Shown here piece after piece: positions 61,905-64,000 of a stretch of 64,000 nucleotides of DNA. The stretch's first letter is position 1. Each line of letters starts with the position of its first letter. Source of the DNA: Thalassospira lucentensis (GTDB lineage: Bacteria > Pseudomonadota > Alphaproteobacteria > Rhodospirillales > Thalassospiraceae); the NCBI RefSeq assembly GCF_011806425.1, contig NZ_JAATOV010000006.1, positions 62,001 to 126,000 on the forward strand, given 5' to 3'. The notes under the pieces are model-generated. The model was not told the origin of the DNA. It did not search any database and saw only the letters and a list, made by a program, of their open reading frames with translations. The position numbers and the translations under genes were made by a program.

Positions 61905-62618
61905 TTAGTACGCGTCGACAACTTCGCCATGTTTGGTGCAATCGCTTGCCGCCAGATCGACAAAGACATCCATGATGTCTTCGGGGGCTTTTAAGGTCTG
62001 GGGATCTTCGCCCGGATAGGCTTCTGCACGCATCTTGGTGCGGACGCGTCCCGGATTGACCAAATTTACCCGTACAGACGTTTCTTCCATTTCTTGGGCA
62101 TAGGACAGCACCAAGCTTTCCAATGCGGCCTTGGTGGACGCATAAAGCCCCCAGAAGGCACGGCCCTTGGCCGCGGCATTGGATGTGACGAAAATTGCCC
62201 GGCCCGCGTCAGAAAGCTGCAAAAGCTTGTCCGTGGTGCGGATCAGGTGGAAGTTCGCTGTGACGTTGGTGGCATAGGTGTTTTGGAAGATCTGCGCATC
62301 GATGTGACCGACCGGGGCCAATTCGCCCAAAAGGGCGGCATTGCCAACAACGATGTCGAGCTTGCCGAACTTTTCATACAGCGACGGGCCGAGAATATCG
62401 ATCTTTTCAAACAGCGTCAGGTCAAGCGGCAGCAAGGTAAGCTTGCCACCGGCTTCGCGGACTTCGTCATCAAGTTCTTCAAGTGCGCCGACATTGCGGC
62501 CAACCGCAACAACCTGTGCACCCTCGGCAGCAAAACGCTTGGCGATTTCGCGACCGATCCCGTGCGACGCACCGGTGACCAGTGCGACGCGTCCTTCAAG
62601 ACGTTTGGCGTCACTCAT
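61905..62618 (-). CDS. Short-chain dehydrogenase/reductase (YciK-like)
   Basis: A 237-residue classical SDR: nucleotide motif VALVTGASHGIGREIAKRF, the DLT pocket, VTSNAAAKGRAF and catalytic GLYASTKAALESLVLSYAQE (YxxxK), then VNPGRVRTKM. The substrate is unknown; YciK-type enzymes of this size occur in many proteobacteria. The ATG overlaps the purF stop by 4 bp (ATGA), so the two are cotranscribed. Confidence 0.92.
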   Translation of the reverse strand: MSDAKRLEGRVALVTGASHGIGREIAKRFAAEGAQVVAVGRNVGALEELDDEVREAGGKLTLLPLDLTLFEKIDILGPSLYEKFGKLDIVVGNAALLGELAPVGHIDAQIFQNTYATNVTANFHLIRTTDKLLQLSDAGRAIFVTSNAAAKGRAFWGLYASTKAALESLVLSYAQEMEETSVRVNLVNPGRVRTKMRAEAYPGEDPQTLKAPEDIMDVFVDLAASDCTKHGEVVDAY

Positions 62619-64000
62619 GCGGACTGCCTTTCGACCAACTGGCTCAGCTTGCGGCCTTTGTTTTCAGCATTATGATCCTTAAGACGGATCGGATAATCGC
62701 CGGTAAAGCAGGCATCACAGAAAGCTGGGCTTTCGGCGTCACGGCCGGGAAGACCGGTCGCGCGATACAGGCCATCAATGGTAACGAAGGCAAGGCTATC
62801 CACACCAATAAGCTTTGCCATGCTTTCGATGTCGTGATTGGCCGCCATCAATTTGTCTTTGGACGGGGTGTCAACGCCATAGAAGCACGGGTTCATGGTC
62901 GGCGGGCTGGTGATGCGCATATGGACTTCGGCGGCACCGGCATTGCGGACCAGGTCAACAATCTTGGTCGAGGTGGTGCCACGCACGATCGAGTCATCGA
63001 CCAGAATAACGCGTTTGCCCTTTAGCTTACCCGGGTTGGCATTATGTTTCAGCTTTACCCCAAGGTGGCGAATCTGATCGGTCGGCTCAATAAAAGTCCG
63101 GCCAACATAATGGTTACGGATAATGCCAAGCTCAAACGGGATACCGCTTTCTTCGGCGTATCCAAGGGCGGATGGCACACCGGAATCGGGGATCGGCACG
63201 ACAACGTCGGCATCAATCGCGGATTCACGGGCCAGTTCACGGCCAATGTTTTTGCGCACGTCATAAACGCTCGTACCTTCGACGATGCTGTCGGGGCGGG
63301 CGAAATAGACATGTTCAAAAATGCAGAAACGGGATTTCTGTGGTTTGAACGGTTTGATCGACCGCACGCCATCGTCGGTAATTTCGACAATCTCGCCCGG
63401 TTCGACGTCGCGGATAAACTCAGCACCGACGATATCAAGGCCGACGGTTTCCGACGACAGGATATAGGCGTCATTCAGCTTGCCCAGAACCAGCGGACGG
63501 ACACCAAGCGGGTCACGCACACCAATCAATTTCTTCTGGGTCATGACCACAAGGCTGTAAGCCCCTTCGACCTGACGGATCGCGTCAATCAGACGGTCAA
63601 CGATCTTTTCGTACAGGCTGGTCGCGATCAGATGAATGAAGGTTTCTGTATCGGCCGTGGATTGGAAAATCGAGCCACGCTTGACCAAACGGTCACGCAC
63701 AGCAAGGGCATTGGTCAGATTGCCGTTATGGGCAATGGCCAGGCCGCCAAATTCAAAATCCGCAAATAGCGGCTGAACATTGCGAAGGCCCTTACCGCCC
63801 GCCGTGGAATAGCGCACATGGCCAACAGCACGGTGGCCGGGCAGGCTTTTGATCACATCTTCTGATCCGAAGATGTCACCGACTTGGCCAGATGCCCGAT
63901 GTGCCGGGAAATCTTCGCCGTCATAGGACACAATACCGGCTGCTTCTTGTCCACGATGCTGTAGGGCATGCAGGCCAAGGGCCGTCAATGCCGTGGCATC
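62615..64000 (-). CDS. purF: Amidophosphoribosyltransferase (N-terminus cut by window edge)
   Basis: First committed step of purine synthesis, from PRPP and glutamine to phosphoribosylamine. 461 residues are visible, the frame running open through 64000 with DATALTALGLHALQHRGQEA at the left end. Glutaminase motifs RYSTAGGKGLRNVQPLF and HNGNLTN, the PRTase motif RVILVDDSIVRGTTSTKIVD and the late CDACFTGDYPI are present. The catalytic N-terminal Cys and about 20-30 residues lie beyond the window. A frame start at 63988 (TTG) is not real. Confidence 0.96.
   Translation of the reverse strand, partial: DATALTALGLHALQHRGQEAAGIVSYDGEDFPAHRASGQVGDIFGSEDVIKSLPGHRAVGHVRYSTAGGKGLRNVQPLFADFEFGGLAIAHNGNLTNALAVRDRLVKRGSIFQSTADTETFIHLIATSLYEKIVDRLIDAIRQVEGAYSLVVMTQKKLIGVRDPLGVRPLVLGKLNDAYILSSETVGLDIVGAEFIRDVEPGEIVEITDDGVRSIKPFKPQKSRFCIFEHVYFARPDSIVEGTSVYDVRKNIGRELARESAIDADVVVPIPDSGVPSALGYAEESGIPFELGIIRNHYVGRTFIEPTDQIRHLGVKLKHNANPGKLKGKRVILVDDSIVRGTTSTKIVDLVRNAGAAEVHMRITSPPTMNPCFYGVDTPSKDKLMAANHDIESMAKLIGVDSLAFVTIDGLYRATGLPGRDAESPAFCDACFTGDYPIRLKDHNAENKGRKLSQLVERQSA

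Overview
The window reads as chromosomal DNA of an alphaproteobacterium, most likely a marine Rhodospirillales of the Thalassospira type. This rests on gene content (GbpR/ChvE/GguAB-type sugar uptake, the DUF2794 and XdhC families, the YfgM-BamB-Der order, CIRCE-controlled groESL) and on protein style; no 16S or marker-tree evidence is available here. Both ends are cut: a reb gene at the left edge and purF at the right edge.

Positions 1-7950 (minus strand) hold an expanded R-body (refractile body) locus. It has eight genes for small RebB-family proteins (one truncated by the edge, one with a histidine-rich N-terminal half), an ECF-like sigma factor with a long extra N-terminal region, and two unrecognised proteins. 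Six upstream regions in this locus share an exactly spaced motif, TCACA-N15-CGTC on the coding strand, including the one in front of the sigma gene itself. I read these as sigma-factor promoters forming one autoregulated regulon. A perfect palindrome lies where transcription of the sigma gene should start, and a five-copy 10-bp repeat lies further upstream. This is the most unusual system in the window.

Positions 8041-20158: a tRNA-Thr(CGT), a class II glutamine amidotransferase, then a DeoR-type repressor divergent from an AfuABC/FbpABC-like ABC transporter followed by three phosphohydrolase-type enzymes (metallo-beta-lactamase fold, histidine phosphatase, HAD/Pnkp-like). This suggests uptake and dephosphorylation of an organic phosphate. 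A 420-bp degenerate tandem repeat follows, then msrB, a secreted nuclease, an AAA-type ATPase, a GNAT acetyltransferase and a GbpR-like LysR regulator.

Positions 20392-29698: a ChvE-MmsA-MmsB monosaccharide ABC transporter followed by an IlvD/Edd-family sugar-acid dehydratase (pentose or galactose oxidation route), then a large secreted six-haem cytochrome. Positions 29742-37880: a phosphoglycolate-phosphatase-like HAD, glmU, glmS, and a dTDP-rhamnose block (rfbBDA and convergent rfbC) that ends beside a decayed copy of the glmS 3' end.

Positions 37937-46159: a lone periplasmic binding protein, an unknown lipoprotein, and an isoquinoline-oxidoreductase-like molybdenum hydroxylase (2Fe-2S subunit, molybdopterin subunit, triple-haem cytochrome, XdhC maturation factor). 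Positions 46500-64000: groESL with CIRCE, an old yellow enzyme, Hsp20, a Cds1-like PLP enzyme, a lone FliN-like protein, PQQ glucose dehydrogenase, a Sel1-repeat protein, DUF2794, a small lipoprotein, the yfgM-bamB-der block, a monohaem cytochrome c, an SDR reductase and purF. Rho-independent terminators separate most of these units.
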